NCBI GenBank assembly: GCA_035079385.1
Contig: JAVHKY010000029.1
Location: 13,392,001 to 13,456,000, forward strand
Direction: 5' to 3'
Length of the DNA stretch: 64,000 bases
Source: Aspidiotus rigidus
Taxonomy: Eukaryota; Arthropoda; Insecta; Hemiptera; Diaspididae
Below are positions 12,311 to 24,800 of this stretch, in pieces; position 1 is the first letter of the stretch, and each line of letters begins with the position of its first letter. A program made the translations under genes and the position numbers. Below the pieces are notes generated by a model, which was not told the origin of the DNA, made no database searches, and saw only the letters and a program-made list of their open reading frames with translations.

Positions 12311-12819
12311 GAACCTCCAAGAATCTTAGGACTGAGTCCTGTTGAGGTCGTGAGATCCAAAAAAATTACTCGTCTTTGGCGGCTTGTATAGCAGAAATCA
12401 TTCCCTTGATGATCGGTCTAAGATAACATGCAAGCCACATTATAAGCTACCGTCATTTGAATAAGGAAGAATTTAGTTTGCAGGAGAGATCAAAGTTTTG
12501 AAGTTTATTAGTAATTTATTTGTTGCTCGCGGGGTCCTTCCCTCAACTACGTCATCGGAGTCGAGCAAAACAACCAGTTTTATAAGGGTGTTTCTCGCTG
12601 CCGATAATCCACCAGGATCAATTATTAGGGAAAATCGAGAGTTTTTTCAAGCACGCTCTTCTAAGACGCGTGAATATTATTTTGCAAGCATTTCTATATT
12701 TTCGGTTAAATTTTCCAAAACCCTTTTCCCCTCACACTGGTTTATTACTGGTGTACAAAAACAAGAGAAATGAGATGTAAGCTGATTCCTATCACCCCCT
12801 TACTGTTGCACCCCCCCCC

Positions 12820-13080
12820 CCCCCCGAGCAAGCTCTCGTCTCGCGATACAAATTTGCCCAGTTGGAACTGTCGAGGGGGAATCAGCAACAGCCGGTACGG
12901 CCGCAGCTGCCAAGGTTGCATCTTGACTGCCGCCAAACTGATGACTAGGATGCGAAATACCGGCGGTATCACGGCCATTGGGTCATTAGATATTAAAGGC
13001 GCCTTTGAAGATGCGCTGATGTGGCCACGTATAATCCAGTCTTTTTTTAGTCCCGCCCTTTGGGCGCGTCCATAAATCAC
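12820..13080 (+). pseudogene. R1-like non-LTR retrotransposon RT fragment
   Basis: Translation of this stretch includes 'GSLDIKGAFEDALMWPRIIQ' (about 12985-13040), which matches RT motif A of R1/TRAS-type LINEs (usual form 'SLDIKGAFDNAWWP'). Nothing upstream or downstream continues the ORF as RT, so it is a fragment. A C homopolymer (about 12810-12826) lies just before it. Confidence 0.65.
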
Positions 13081-13289
13081 GTGTGACATAGTGGGAAAGG
13101 GTCTCGACATATCACGCACATACTTTTTTAGCGGGCAACCCGATATCCTTTTTGTTGGGGGGCATTTTCAGGAAATTCCCGTGAGAGCGTTCGAGTTTGA
13201 TGACATCAACTCAAAGTTACAGGACTTGGAGAAATTTCGACTTCAAGCTACACCTGATAAAAGGGGAATTGCGAAGAATTTTGGGTTCT

Positions 13290-14440
13290 GAGCTATATAT
13301 GGTAAGAGGGGGACTTAAAATTTCGACTTTCAAAAAAAGAGAGCATTCGCGTCCAACTTCTAATTTTAGGAACCTCTTTTGCCGCGGGGCAAAGAATTTA
13401 CGGGTTCCCCACTGCCATTGCAAATTGTGATGGTATCTAAATTTTTTTCTACAAAAATACTGTCTAAAATACTCACTGCAAAACTTGGCTATAATTCAAG
13501 AAAATCATGTTCTTTAAATTAAATCTGACGGGATCTTACGCTGAGAAAATGGTCCTTTGCGACGAGACGACAGATCAGCAAATGATTCTTCAACGATTCG
13601 GTTAATGATTACTGATTTTTTTTCTCTCAGTAAAGCACAGATTAACGTATTTACAACAAAAGTATACATTTTGGAAAATCTCACGTGATATTAAAGGGAG
13701 GGGAAGGGGGTCATGTCCAATCTCAAGATATCTCACTGAGAAAAACAGAGGGGTCACAACAAAAATCGCCTCACGTAGTTTGTAGATGCTCCATCTTCGT
13801 CATATACTCAGTTCACAAATCAAAATGTTGTCATGCTCCATGTCTTCACTGACCCTCCCCTTCCAATAGAAAAATCTTTGAAATACTTCTCTCCCCTCCT
13901 CCGAGACTTTGAAAATTTTCGAGACCAGCGAAGGTGAGAACACGAACTCACTAAAGAATAAAACAATTCACGGGTGCTTTAACGAAGTTAAACGAGGGGT
14001 GGCAGGGAACCTGTTTTATGGGGCACATAGGATCAGAAAAATGTAGATTGAGACGTCACAAGGCTGACTTATGACGTCACGGGCCCCACCCCTAAGCTAT
14101 ATATTATAGGAAAGGGACTTGGGAAAAGAACTGGTCTATGACGTCATCAGATTGTGACATCATAAGGCTGATCTAGGATGTCATCACCCCCAAGCTTCAT
14201 ATGATAGGAGGGGGACTTGAAAGAAAATAGATTGTGACGTCACAAGAATGACCCATGTCGTCATCAAATTGTGACGTCAACTTTGGAGCTGTATATGAGG
14301 GGGATTCGGGAAAAAATGTAGCGTCATCCAATTATAACGTCACAGTCCCGGATTTTGAAGCTAATAATTATTATAGGAAGGGAACGTAAGGAAAACTGAT
14401 CTGTGACGTCATCAGTTTGTGACGTCACGATCCCCAAATT
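13290..14440 (-). repeat. Array of GACGTCA / 'ATATGATAGGAGGGGGACTTG' units
   Basis: Units recur at about 13295-13340, 14040-14130, 14130-14225, 14225-14300, 14300-14390 and 14390-14440. Each couples 'AAGCTATATATxATAGGAxxGGGACTTGxxAAAA' with one or two GTGACGTCA/ATGACGTCATC palindromes. Spacing is about 65-95 bases and irregular. Orientation is opposite to the 1860-2060 copies. No coding capacity is seen. Confidence 0.65.
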
Positions 14441-14979
14441 CAGGCTTCTATTCCCTAACTTTTAGAATGAGTCAAAATTTGCAGGTAAGGAAGCTGCAGT
14501 AAGAATATTTGTTTTCCCTCCAAAGTGGATTTCAGGACTAATATATAGGTGTTAAAATTTGTGGTTGATTTGGTGATTTTTGTGTTTTTGTGCAACGTGA
14601 TGAAGAGCCGAAGGCCAAGGTGAGGGTGTAATGTCGTTGAATTAACTAGGAGAAAAAATTTCACAGTACTTGCTTCCTTTAGCCTTGGAAAAAGTTTTTT
14701 AAAGACTTGAATTGGAGAGTCTATGAACTTGAAAGAATTTTGGCTTTGAGCACTTTAGTAGGGACGCGGGGTCTTGGCAATATTTCAAGCTCTGAATTTT
14801 GCGGAGGGAAGAAGACTTAGTTTCAAGCTTCGTATGGAGCCATCATATCTCCAATTGGAAGTCTCGAAAAAACTCTAGTTTGGAGCCTAACAGAGAGGAG
14901 AGGATTATAAAGATGCCGTTGCAGAAGTGTAATGGCAGCGGGGAACCCGCTGTCACCTAACTAATATGCTGTTGCTTGC
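14441..14979. other. No gene recognised
   Basis: The region between two repeat arrays holds short frames only. The minus frame at 14455-14664 shows no recognisable motif. Confidence 0.4.
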
Positions 14980-16060
14980 TTTATCTGACCTAAAAAAATT
15001 GTTTTATGCACGATAACATAACAAGCAATCCGAACCCAGATCAAGAAAATTCTATGCCCCAAATAATTCCTCGAAAATGATGACGTCACAAATGAGCGGA
15101 CGCGGTCGTTTTCTGAAAATGATCCTTCAATAAAAGGAAAGTTCCAATAACCAGACATAGATTTATTGCTATTATCTAGCCCAGACAAAGTGTTCTATAT
15201 AGCGCAACCTAAGATAACGATTGATGACGTCATTCAATTCAATCCCGAAAATTCTAATCCCTTGACGTTTCCTTGAAAATGATAACTTCACAGACACATA
15301 CGTTTCCTGAGAATGACCCCCGAAAAAATACATAACGGGTTCCATTACTTTCTCTGACCCAGTGCTTCTCAAGCGGTGGTCCGCTTGACCATTGCAGGGG
15401 GTCCGCGAAAAGTCTCGGAAGAATGGCACTTCGTATTTTCCTCCCGTTCCCGACAACATATTTCTGCGTTGACAACCACCAAATCAAAACAACGCAACTG
15501 CCTCAATGTCAATGCGGATGTGCGCGTGGTATTTTCTACGCTGGAGCCGGAGTGAGAAAATTTGTTATCATATGTCCAACAGCAAATCTCACACTAACTT
15601 TTTTTTAGATACCTATCATGTATTTATATTGCGTTTTGAATTTCGTTTAATTTTAACTTCTTATTGGACGATTCGATTTTTTTTTCGTGCACTGTACGAT
15701 TTGTAAAAAAGTAGTTGCGATTAAAAATTTTTCAGAAATTTGGTGGTCCGCAAAAATTAGGAATTATTCCTCAGTGTTCCGCAACCTATGATAGGTTCAG
15801 AAGCACTGATCTAGCCTAGACAAATTTTTCTAGTAACATAAAAATAAAGGTCGAACGCAGATCAAGAATATTCTACGCCCAAGACAATGCCCCAAAAATG
15901 ATGACGTCACAAATGAGCGGACACAGACGTTTTCTGAAAATGACCGCCCAAAAAAAGCATAAAAAATTTGAACTTCGGACTCTATGGACATATGGATGGA
16001 TACAAATTCTGAAAATTTCGTCATAGACAAAGGACGCCTCAAAAAATTTTGTACTCGAAC
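14980..16060. repeat. Degenerate tandem repeat, three copies, split by a hAT MITE
   Basis: Copies start near 14980, 15175 and 15810. Each has 'CAGATCAAGAAxATTCTAxGCCC' or a diverged form, then 'AAAATGATGACGTCAcAAATGAGCGGACxC' and 'CGTTTTCTGAAAATGAxC'. Copies 1 and 3 are closest. The hAT element at 15360-15808 sits between copies 2 and 3. Confidence 0.6.
15360..15808. mobile_element. hAT-type MITE (449 bp)
   Basis: The left end CAGTGCTTCTCAAGCGGTGG and the right end (inward CAGTGCTTCTGAACCTATCA) form hAT-like terminal inverted repeats, and 'GGTGGTCCGC' occurs near both ends. Flanking 8-mers CTCTGACC and ATCTAGCC agree at 5 of 8 positions, so the target duplication is only weakly supported. 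No transposase is present. Confidence 0.6.
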
Positions 16061-16072
16061 TCTATATATATA

Positions 16073-18539
16073 TGTTACCGGCAAATCATGAAATCCGTCA
16101 TTTCGTGAAATGAATAGTCATTTCATAAACTGACAAAATTGCTCATTTTGTAACCGTCATTTTATAAAATGTTAGTCATTTTATAAAATGATAAGAAGGA
16201 ATTAGGCAGATTATGTACATATTACTCATGCTCTTCCGAATAATGAAATAAAGTACGGAGTGCGAAATTTTGACGATGAAGAGAGGATAGAATGCACTGA
16301 ATAGTAGATGACAAATATTGCAAGAAGCAACTCGTTAACTATTGAAAATGTCGACTAGACGAGAAATTTTCAATGAAAAAATAAAGCAGAAAAGTAATAA
16401 TGCCGTTAGTGTAATTTTAACAAAAACTAAGTATGACGACTTGATTTCAAGTGTATTGAAGATAAAACGCGAAGGAAAGAAAAGCCCGAAAGATTATTGG
16501 ACATCGAAACATTACGACGTCATCGAGGTGAGTTGAACAGGAACGCCTGAATTTCATTTAACCTATTATATTAGAATTCACCAATAAAATTAAATCTTTT
16601 TTTGCATGAAGTGATTTTCTTTTCTTGTCAAATAATACCTCTTCATTGCAGAAGTTTGAACATAGATTGTTTTAACGACAGGTACAAGGTATTCGAAGAC
16701 TTATTTTCCCTCTGGACGATAATGGTGCCACTGTGCGGTATTACTTACATACCGATGAGCTTTTCGACGAATTAGAAAAAGTACATTCCAAGTTAGGTCA
16801 CGGTGGACGTGATAGAATGGAGCGAGAGGTGCGACAACTGTTCAAGAACGTGAGTCGTGGGACGTCATTGACTTTCTTCTTGGATGTGAGGATTGTGAAA
16901 AAAAGAAGGGGAAAAACAGAAAAGGATTAGTTGTAAAACCTATCATCCATTCGCACATGAACAGCCGCGGTCAATTTGACCTTATAGACATGCAGAGCGA
17001 TCCTGATGGCGACTTTCGATTCATTTTCAATTATCAGGATCACCTGACGAAGTTTGTAACGCTACGACCGCTCCGGAGGAAGACAGCAGAAGAAGTTGCT
17101 CTCGTTCTGCTAGATGTGTTCACGACGTTTGGGGCTCCCTGCATCCTCCATACTGACAATGGTCGGGAATTCAAAAACGAGCTTATGGAAAGTTTAAAAG
17201 ATCTATGGCCGACGCTAGACATAGTCCACGGAAAACCTCGACACTCCCAATCACAGGGAAGCGTCGAGCGCGCGAATCGTGACGTTGAGGATATGTTGAA
17301 CGCGTGGAGGTCGGAGCACAGAACAAAAACGTGGAGCCAGGGCCTTCGATTTGTTCAGTTCATGAAGAACAGGGCACTGCATGCTGGAATTAGGAGGAGC
17401 CCATATGAGGCAATGTTCGGGACACCTGCGCGCGTTGGACTCGAAAAGACCGGCTTACCAAGTGACCTGTGTCATTTATTACAGGACGAGGATGAATTGC
17501 AAGATGCCCTTAATGGGATGTATGCGCCAAGCGACGACAATGAACAAGAGAACAACGACTGTGAAGAAGAAAGAAATGTTGATGACCCTACCTCCCCTTC
17601 TGCGACTGAAATTCTCGATGCCAGGGCACAGGAAATCTGTGAACAAAGACTTGCCGCAAAAGAAGGCCTAGTTCATCAGGCCAAGAAAATGAAACGCGAC
17701 TCTGACGCACGATGTCCCGCTCCCGAAGTCGGTGCGACAGTACGTATTCCTATTCCCCATGTCGATCGCGGGAAAGTTAGTGACCGAGCTGTGTTAGCGC
17801 GAGTAATGCGCACTACGGAAAATGATTTATATGAATTGGGCACCACGAAAGGACGGCTACAACAGCTGTACTCCCGCTCTCAATTCGATGTATGTCGTGA
17901 AGAATTTGTTCAGGAAGCGGATGTGCCCGAAAATGTAGTTTCTTTGCGTTCCGTCGCCACAAAGTTATCCGAAGAAAAGGGTGGCCATGGGCAAGGCTTT
18001 GTACGCTGCAACTGCTCAAAGGCCTGCGACACAAATCGCTGTGCTTGCCGACGTAAAGGTGTGCTATGTAATAGCAAGTGTCATAGCAGCACTTCTTGCA
18101 CGAACAAATGAATGTTCTTGTTTTTCTACGACTAATGTTTTATTCTTTCTATTTCTCATTGACGCGTCCTTCTTGATAAGTAACTAATTTTACTGGACAT
18201 ATTACTCATGTTGTTAAATTTCTGACTGATTACCACAGATAGTGTAAATGAAGGCATTTTATTCCATACTTGCTTCCAGATTTCATTTACAGATTCTTAT
18301 ATAACATATTATTTGCAATTTCATGTATTTTGAGTTTAATTAAACAGTAACTTACCTTATTTTACAATTTGCCTACTGATCAGTTAGCATTTCATTAAAA
18401 ACCTAGTCATTTTATACAATGCCTAGGCAAATTGCGCACTATCTATTGTCATTTCACAATTTGCCAAAAACTGGTAGGCATTTCATGAAATGACTAGTCA
18501 TTTCATGATATGACGGGATTTCATGATTTGCCGGTAACA
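16073..18539 (+). mobile_element. Ginger-type DNA transposon (2,467 bp)
   Basis: Terminal inverted repeats begin TGTTACCGGCAAATCATGAA at both ends. They match perfectly for 24 bases and imperfectly for about 57. The ends fit the TGTNR...YNACA rule of Ginger elements, and the target site duplication is TATA (flank CTCTATATATATA / TATATAGAGGG). Subterminal palindromes such as CATTTTATAAAATG and CATTTCATGAAATG recur inside both ends. The interior carries one gene for a Gypsy-integrase-like DDE transposase. Near-intact ends suggest a fairly recent insertion. Confidence 0.9.
16348..18111 (+). pseudogene. Ginger/KRBA2-like DDE transposase, one frameshift
   Basis: The encoded protein (about 535 aa if the frame is kept) resembles the integrase-like transposases often annotated KRBA2-like in arthropods. 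Exon 1 (16348-16527, 60 codons) ends at GAG|GTGAGT; exon 2 starts after ACAG at 16682; both borders are phase 0. Then come an H-H-C-C zinc finger ('HSKLGHGG' and 'CEDCEKKK'), and the rve core with D at 16987, D at 17155 and E at 17266 (spacing D-55-D-36-E, with 'HTDNGREF' and 'SVERAN'). The C-terminus has a cysteine cluster 'RCNCSKACDTNRCACRRKG' (about 18000-18055), a CXC-like zinc-binding tail typical of this group. At 16859-16860 the frame shifts between the two zinc-finger halves, which probably kills it. A donor-like GTGAGT at 16850 cannot rescue it without losing the CxxC pair, as far as I can see. Confidence 0.85.
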
Positions 18540-20929
18540 TATATAGAGGGAAAATGATTCGAATTTCTTTTTTGTTGTTTTTTCCTCCCTCTCGAGAGAA
18601 ACCTGTTTTATGTCGCTGTCAAAAAGTCACAATTAGAAGCGATATGTAAGGAATTTTGCGCACAGCAAATAGTGGTTCCGAATCGGGCGAGGGCTGTGAG
18701 TGATACGAGATTTTCGAGCGGAGGGATCTTTAATCTAATTGAGAGATTCGGAAAACTTTGGACTTCCTAGCTGCAATGATTGTTGCGACTTGAAAATTTT
18801 GCTGATGGTCTAAAATAGTATGACTTTCTCTTCTTCCAAGAAAGGTATTGACTATTTCAATTGCGGGTCTGCTATGACGGATGATATGAATATTTACAAC
18901 TACTACTGGGAAAATATACGAAAAAAAGGATTTCCGAAGCAAGCTCAATGGCCCCGACTCTTATGTATGAGGTCACGGGTTCGAGCTAAACTGAAAAATA
19001 TGAGTTTTCAAATTTCTAATTCGAGGAAAATATTTCTACGAATTCTTCGAATTTTTGATCGAATTTGAAGGTCATTGCTTCGACCGCATTATACTTCATC
19101 AGTAAGAATGAAATTCGAACATTTTTTCCTTTTCTCTGCCGTCAAAGAAGCTTCTTCCCCCAAGAAAACCAACTTCGAGTTTACGCGACACTCCGGTGTA
19201 GAGATTGTCATATATTCAAGCGTGGAACGGCGATTAAACACGCAGGCTGAAAAGCCTATACATAAAATACACGAACGTACGACGACGTACAGTACTTGGT
19301 TACGTACACTCTCTGTACTCAGGTTGCTGTCCGAACGAGTATAAAATACAGAGTGAAATCAATACTATATCGTCGAGGTTTCCAGCACTTTATTTTCAGT
19401 CACGTTGTTTTCTTCCTTTTTTTTTTCTTCCTTCCTCTCTTTATTTTCCCTTTTGCGGCTGCTTCGTCTTTTCTTTTCGCGGTTCGCCAACTCTATTATA
19501 TTTTTGGCCAATATACAAAATCGCTCGGTTGGAGAATATAACGCTGACTTAATGTATCTAGACGAGCGAATGGGTGGTAGAATCGCGTTTCACCTCCCTC
19601 ACTTCACTCGCTAAACAATTAACAAAACTTACTGATGGTGGCATTGCATAAGCAGCCTGTGCTCTTGTCTCTACATTAATCGTCATAAATTTTTTCACTT
19701 TTGAGTTAGGTATCTGCGAGGGAAAGAGAGAAAAAAATTTATCAACTTTTTTTTACTCGGCTCGAGTTTTGTATATCTTTATAACGACACGCTATGGCAT
19801 CGTAAAAAGCACATCATTCTTCTTAATAGGCTTAAATTGAACTTGGACTTTTTCCCCCTTTGTACGAACTAGACTTTAAGAGGTTTTTAAGGTTTCCTTT
19901 CGAGTGCGGCTAATGATTTTTTCCGTTACGTAATTCTTTCATACTGATTTTATAATATTTCTCAATACTGACGCTGGATATTTGGAAAATTTAGGCAAAT
20001 TTACGTCAATGGAGAGTTGGATGAATTTGGAACTTCCTAAGTTTTGTAGAATAAATTTAGGTCATCATTCTATTTCAAGGTATCATAATAATATTCACTG
20101 AGCATGAATTCATTGTTATTTATACATTTGTTGTTTATTTTTAAAAAGGCTTGCTACAAAGTTATATTGGGATATGTTGGACCGTCGCTCAAATTTCCCT
20201 AAAAGTATCTTAAGATAGGCGGACAAGAGAATTGGAGTGGAAATGCGCTTATTTAGACAGAAATAGGAATTAAAAAACTTGTTTCATAAAACGTCTATCA
20301 ACCCTCCGGAAAATCGTTATACCGAAATAGATGGGGACTCTGACCTTTATTAGGGACATCAAAAAATCCAACCGTCGAGGGAGGAGACTTGAAGGACTTG
20401 AACTCCGAGGAGGGGAGGGGGAGGAATTTTGATCTATGGTATCAATAAACTATGTCGACTGTCGACCATCGATTTGAAGTCGATTTCGAGTTACATGTAG
20501 AGAGTCTAAAAGACAATCGACTCAAAATCAACTGAAAATTTACTTCTTTCAAAGTCTTGATCGAGATTACTTTAATATATTGTCGATTCAATTTCAATCC
20601 CTTTATCACATTAATTTCATGTCGATTTTGAGACAAACCTTATCAAATTTCAACAGGAAACCTGTTCTATCGCGTGGGGGGGGGGGGAAGAAATATCCGC
20701 CGTCCGGCAATATTAAGGTTGTATTATAATTATGTAAGAATATTGGCTGATTGTTCACTGCTGCTCCAAGTCTTTCCGGCATTTCGTTTTCCCGATACCT
20801 CAAGACACGTACAAAACGTGAAATCAATTGAAAATTCTCTATCTTATCACATATCGGACAATTCTGACTGCAAGCATCGATGCGACGCCACCAACACAAA
20901 AATTCGTGAGAATGGTAAAGCGTTCTTGG
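18540..20929. other. No gene recognised; CpG-rich and CT-rich patches
   Basis: Frames at 18820-19068, 19065-19344, 19296-19614 and 20606-20899 overlap each other on both strands and show no domain. 19200-19350 is CpG-rich. Fragments of the 'AAACCTGTTTTAT' dispersed repeat lie near 18600 and 20655, the latter beside a G homopolymer (20677-20687). Confidence 0.4.
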
Positions 20930-21370
20930 ACGTATTTAGCTTGGAGGTCGAAATTTTTTCAAATCCTCCTCCTATTCCTATTACACATAGCTTTCAGGTC
21001 GTATCATATAATCTGTAAATCAAAAGATCTGAGAGAGGCTTTGAGAGATGTTTACTGTTCCGTATCATACAACATAACCATGATCGTACCATTTGTACTG
21101 AGGTATAGTAAAGATGATACAAATTGCTAAGCCTATCAATATTCCGGTTACATATATAGCTTTCCAAGTCATCCTCCTATCATTTGTACATTATTTGGAG
21201 GTCGGAATTTCCGCTCCTCCTTATATGGGTTGGAGGTCATGTCACATGATATAGTTTGGTAGTCGAAATTTTTCCAAGTCCCCTACCCATCATATAGATT
21301 GAAGGTTGGAATTTTCCTAAGCCCCCCCCCCTATCATATTTTCACTTGGAGATCGTATCATCGTCGTCAA
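20930..21370 (+). repeat. Tandem-like 'TTCCAAGTCxxCCTCCTATCAT' array
   Basis: Five or more units at about 20945, 21150, 21195, 21250 and 21300 share 'TGGAGGTCGAAATTTTTCCAAGTC', a C-rich run and 'CCTATCAT', at 50-70 base spacing after the first. Same family as 1860-2060 and, inverted, 13290-14440. Confidence 0.55.
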
Positions 21371-21811
21371 TGTCAGGCAACTGTTTAAGAACCCCATCCA
21401 TCCTATTTTCCTCTATGCATTCTCTTGTGACTGACAATTCCAATTCTTGATTCCTATGCTTAGGATACATTAAATCAGGACAGATTATCGGTGTATTTTA
21501 TGTGTTTCCTGGTCCCGTTTGCTTCTGCTGGCCAAAGATGCCGTTGTTATGCAGGGCTGCTACTCTTTTTAAACTGAAAATTCATGATCCTTTCCCGTAT
21601 TTCTGAGATTAAGTTGGTATTTTCTACAATTCTTCTAGTAAAAAGATTGAAACGCAAGATGATCATAATAGTCAAATTTTAATGAAAACACAAATTTGGA
21701 CACTATTTTCAATCATTTTTGATATTTTACGCATGTTGAAGAAGAAAGGCCAGAGGAGCCAAAGAAAAGCTTCGCAGCAACAATTTAAGCAAAGCTGCAA
21801 GACTATAAATA
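21371..21811. other. Downstream flank of the LRR gene
   Basis: This is the 3' side of the minus-strand LRR gene. An ATTAAA hexamer on the minus strand near 21675 could be its polyadenylation signal. No other feature is seen. Confidence 0.3.
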
Positions 21812-24800
21812 TCATTGATTATTGCAAATGTCATGCGGATCGAGCAGATTGATAAGCTGGTCTCGCGAATTCGAGGGCTCCATGCATCTGACATTATCGA
21901 AATCCTTGATTTTCATCTGATTACCTTTCATCCACCTGCAAACAATATTGCGTAAACTTCAATGGTGACACAGGGAATAAATGAGCAAAACTTTCGAAAT
22001 CGAATCGAAACGTAATGGATTTGTCACCTGAGTAAAGGAATAATTCCGCAACCACAATTCCACAAGTTGTTAGACAACGTTACTGTATCGATTTTTAACA
22101 TCGATTTGAGCGCGTCGCCGGAAATATTATTCAAGACGTTTCCTTGAAGGAATCTATTTGAAACAAAAACGTTGAAAATTGATTACTGCGAGGTACAATC
22201 AATTACGAGTAGTACGTGTACCGTATACAGTATCTAACTTCTCCTATAGATAAAAAAAAAGAAGAAAAACTTTAAATAAAGATCATACGTTTTATGTCTC
22301 TCTCAGTACGCTAGACCTCATATCATCCAGAGTCTTACCCTCCCCCCCCCATCTTGTTTACTTCAACTTATTCATTTACTTACCTACTTTCTCTCTCATT
22401 TCCGTCTCTCCTATAGAAGTTTAGCTAAGCAATATCAAGCTTCTATACGAAATACGTGAACCATTCTTACACCTCACTTAAATTTGGCCATCTTTCGAAA
22501 AGATCCTTGTCAACTCGTTTCAATAAATTAAACTGAAGATCAACGTAAGTCAAGTGCTCTAGTTTCGTCTCATTGAAATGTAGTTCAGTAAGGTGGTTGG
22601 CTGATAAAATCAATTTCTGCAAGTATTTAGTGTGACGAAATATTTCCGTATCTAATTGTTGGATACGATTATGGTGTAAATTCAACTCCTTCAGCGCTGT
22701 CGTATTAGCTAGTTCATCACCATTCATCTGCAAACCGAAAAATTAAAATTAGTAAATACCTTTAAAAATAATTAAGATACAACGTATCGTCCACACTCAA
22801 AACTCACTCCATGATACTTCACGTAGAGTTAGTGGGGAATCGAAAAATATACGTGTTTTTTTTTCAGCATTGCTATTGAAACACATGTCGGTATTTACAT
22901 ATTTTCACTCTCGCGGACAGCCATTCTGTGTCCTTGAAAGAAGGGAAATCATGACATCTACATCTTACTTTTTATTAACGATTTGAAATTCCTACTCTCC
23001 ATTACCGCGCTTTTTATTTCCCTGCTGGCTTTCTGGTCTTGATAGCCTAACGCCTGAATTTAAGCCAGCACCTTCTATTTTTTCATCCACTCCTTCTAGG
23101 TCAAGTTTTATTTTGACATTAGGCTCGATCTTTCGGTAATTGCCAAATAGCTAACTCCATAATATAATGTGCAAACAACATATCAAAAGAAACATTTCTT
23201 CAGAATTTCCCTCCCACCCTCTTTACCACACGGATGGTTCCAAATCGGGGCAGTCTTTATTGAGGGTAAAATTGTATCTCCCAAACTTACCATTGTATCC
23301 TGCACCTACCTCTTCTTTCTCATTCACTTTTGTCCTCCCCGCTACAGTTCCTTGTACTATATCTGATTCTTTCTCATCCGTACTTACAATCCAGGATCCT
23401 ATCGTCCAACAAATCCTCATTCTTAAATACACTCGTTAGGTTCTTCCTCATTCTCAATACCTTTTCCAGGCGGATCGCGGCACCCATCCACTTCAAAACA
23501 CATGACGCAGTGGGCCTTGTCGCAAAGCAGTCATTGCGTTCTCCGTGTATGATCTCTAATCACATTACTGCTCCATCTTCCTGTTCTTTAGCATGATTTT
23601 CGGCCCTCCTTATTTACCGACAAGCTTCGACCTATGTATTAAAAAAGCTCCGATTCTTTGATTCACATCAAACCACCCTTACCGACGCTTCCTCGTCTCA
23701 GAATTGATCATACCCGTCTCCCCACTCTCTTCTTGCGCCTTTCACTACCTACACTGCAAGGCTGACTATCAATCGGAAATATCCGACTGCACCATTCTCT
23801 CTCCCCCTGCATCACAAACCTCCTCTCAAACAATCATGAGAAAATCATTAGTGCGATGAATTACTTTCGATCCACCTTACAGCACCAGCTAATTCACATT
23901 CATCCTTGTTGTTCCCATTTGTCCACTTCGAGTCCATGACTCTAAGTTCATATGCGAGACTTCTTAATTTTAACCCCCCCCCCCCCAAAAAAAAAAAAAT
24001 AATAATAATAAAATAAAAACTAATAATAATAATAATTTCCTCCCCGTCCCCCTAAAATTTTTTTGGCTACCTTATGTCTACCATGAACTGATAACCCCTG
24101 GGTGTAGTTGTAAAACTCCCAAATAAGATATTTTGCCCATGGTCCAGATTTACTCAATAATTTTTTGTGATTTTTATTTATTTTGGGGGTGCTAATGATA
24201 TACTGGCCCACTTGTAGTTTTTTCCAAAATAAACGATGATAAGTATATTATAGACTCACTTGAGTGATTTTATTCAAAGATAAATCCAGGAACTCTAACG
24301 AGGGTAAATTCTGTACGAGAGTCGTCACATCGACGATTTCGTTCTTGCGTAACGACATAATATTTAAATTCACGCTCTCCCGGAATAAACCTGTCGGATA
24401 CAGAAAAAAAAATCTAAAAAAACACGTATTTTAGTCGGTCCTCGCATAGATGTACACTATATGAGTTAAATTTCGTAAAAATCGATTTTAGTATGCTGTA
24501 CCAATCACCTGCTGTACGGGACGCTTTTAAAAGAAAACGGTTTTTGAGTAGGAGGACAGAATTTTCCACTCGAGCTGACTTGACGAGTCCTTCGACGAGG
24601 ACGCGCAAAAGGTATCTTGTAATGACGCGATGTGCGAGAGAAAAATTTCCACATTTTCGCGAGTATTCGCAGGATACAATATAGTATTATCTCGCAGTCG
24701 ACGCGATCGGATGACGGAAGCGTTCGGTACGCCTCGCCAATCTTCCGCGTCGAAAGGACGACAGAAATACACAGAATGACGTGCGACGTTCCCGCGTGTT

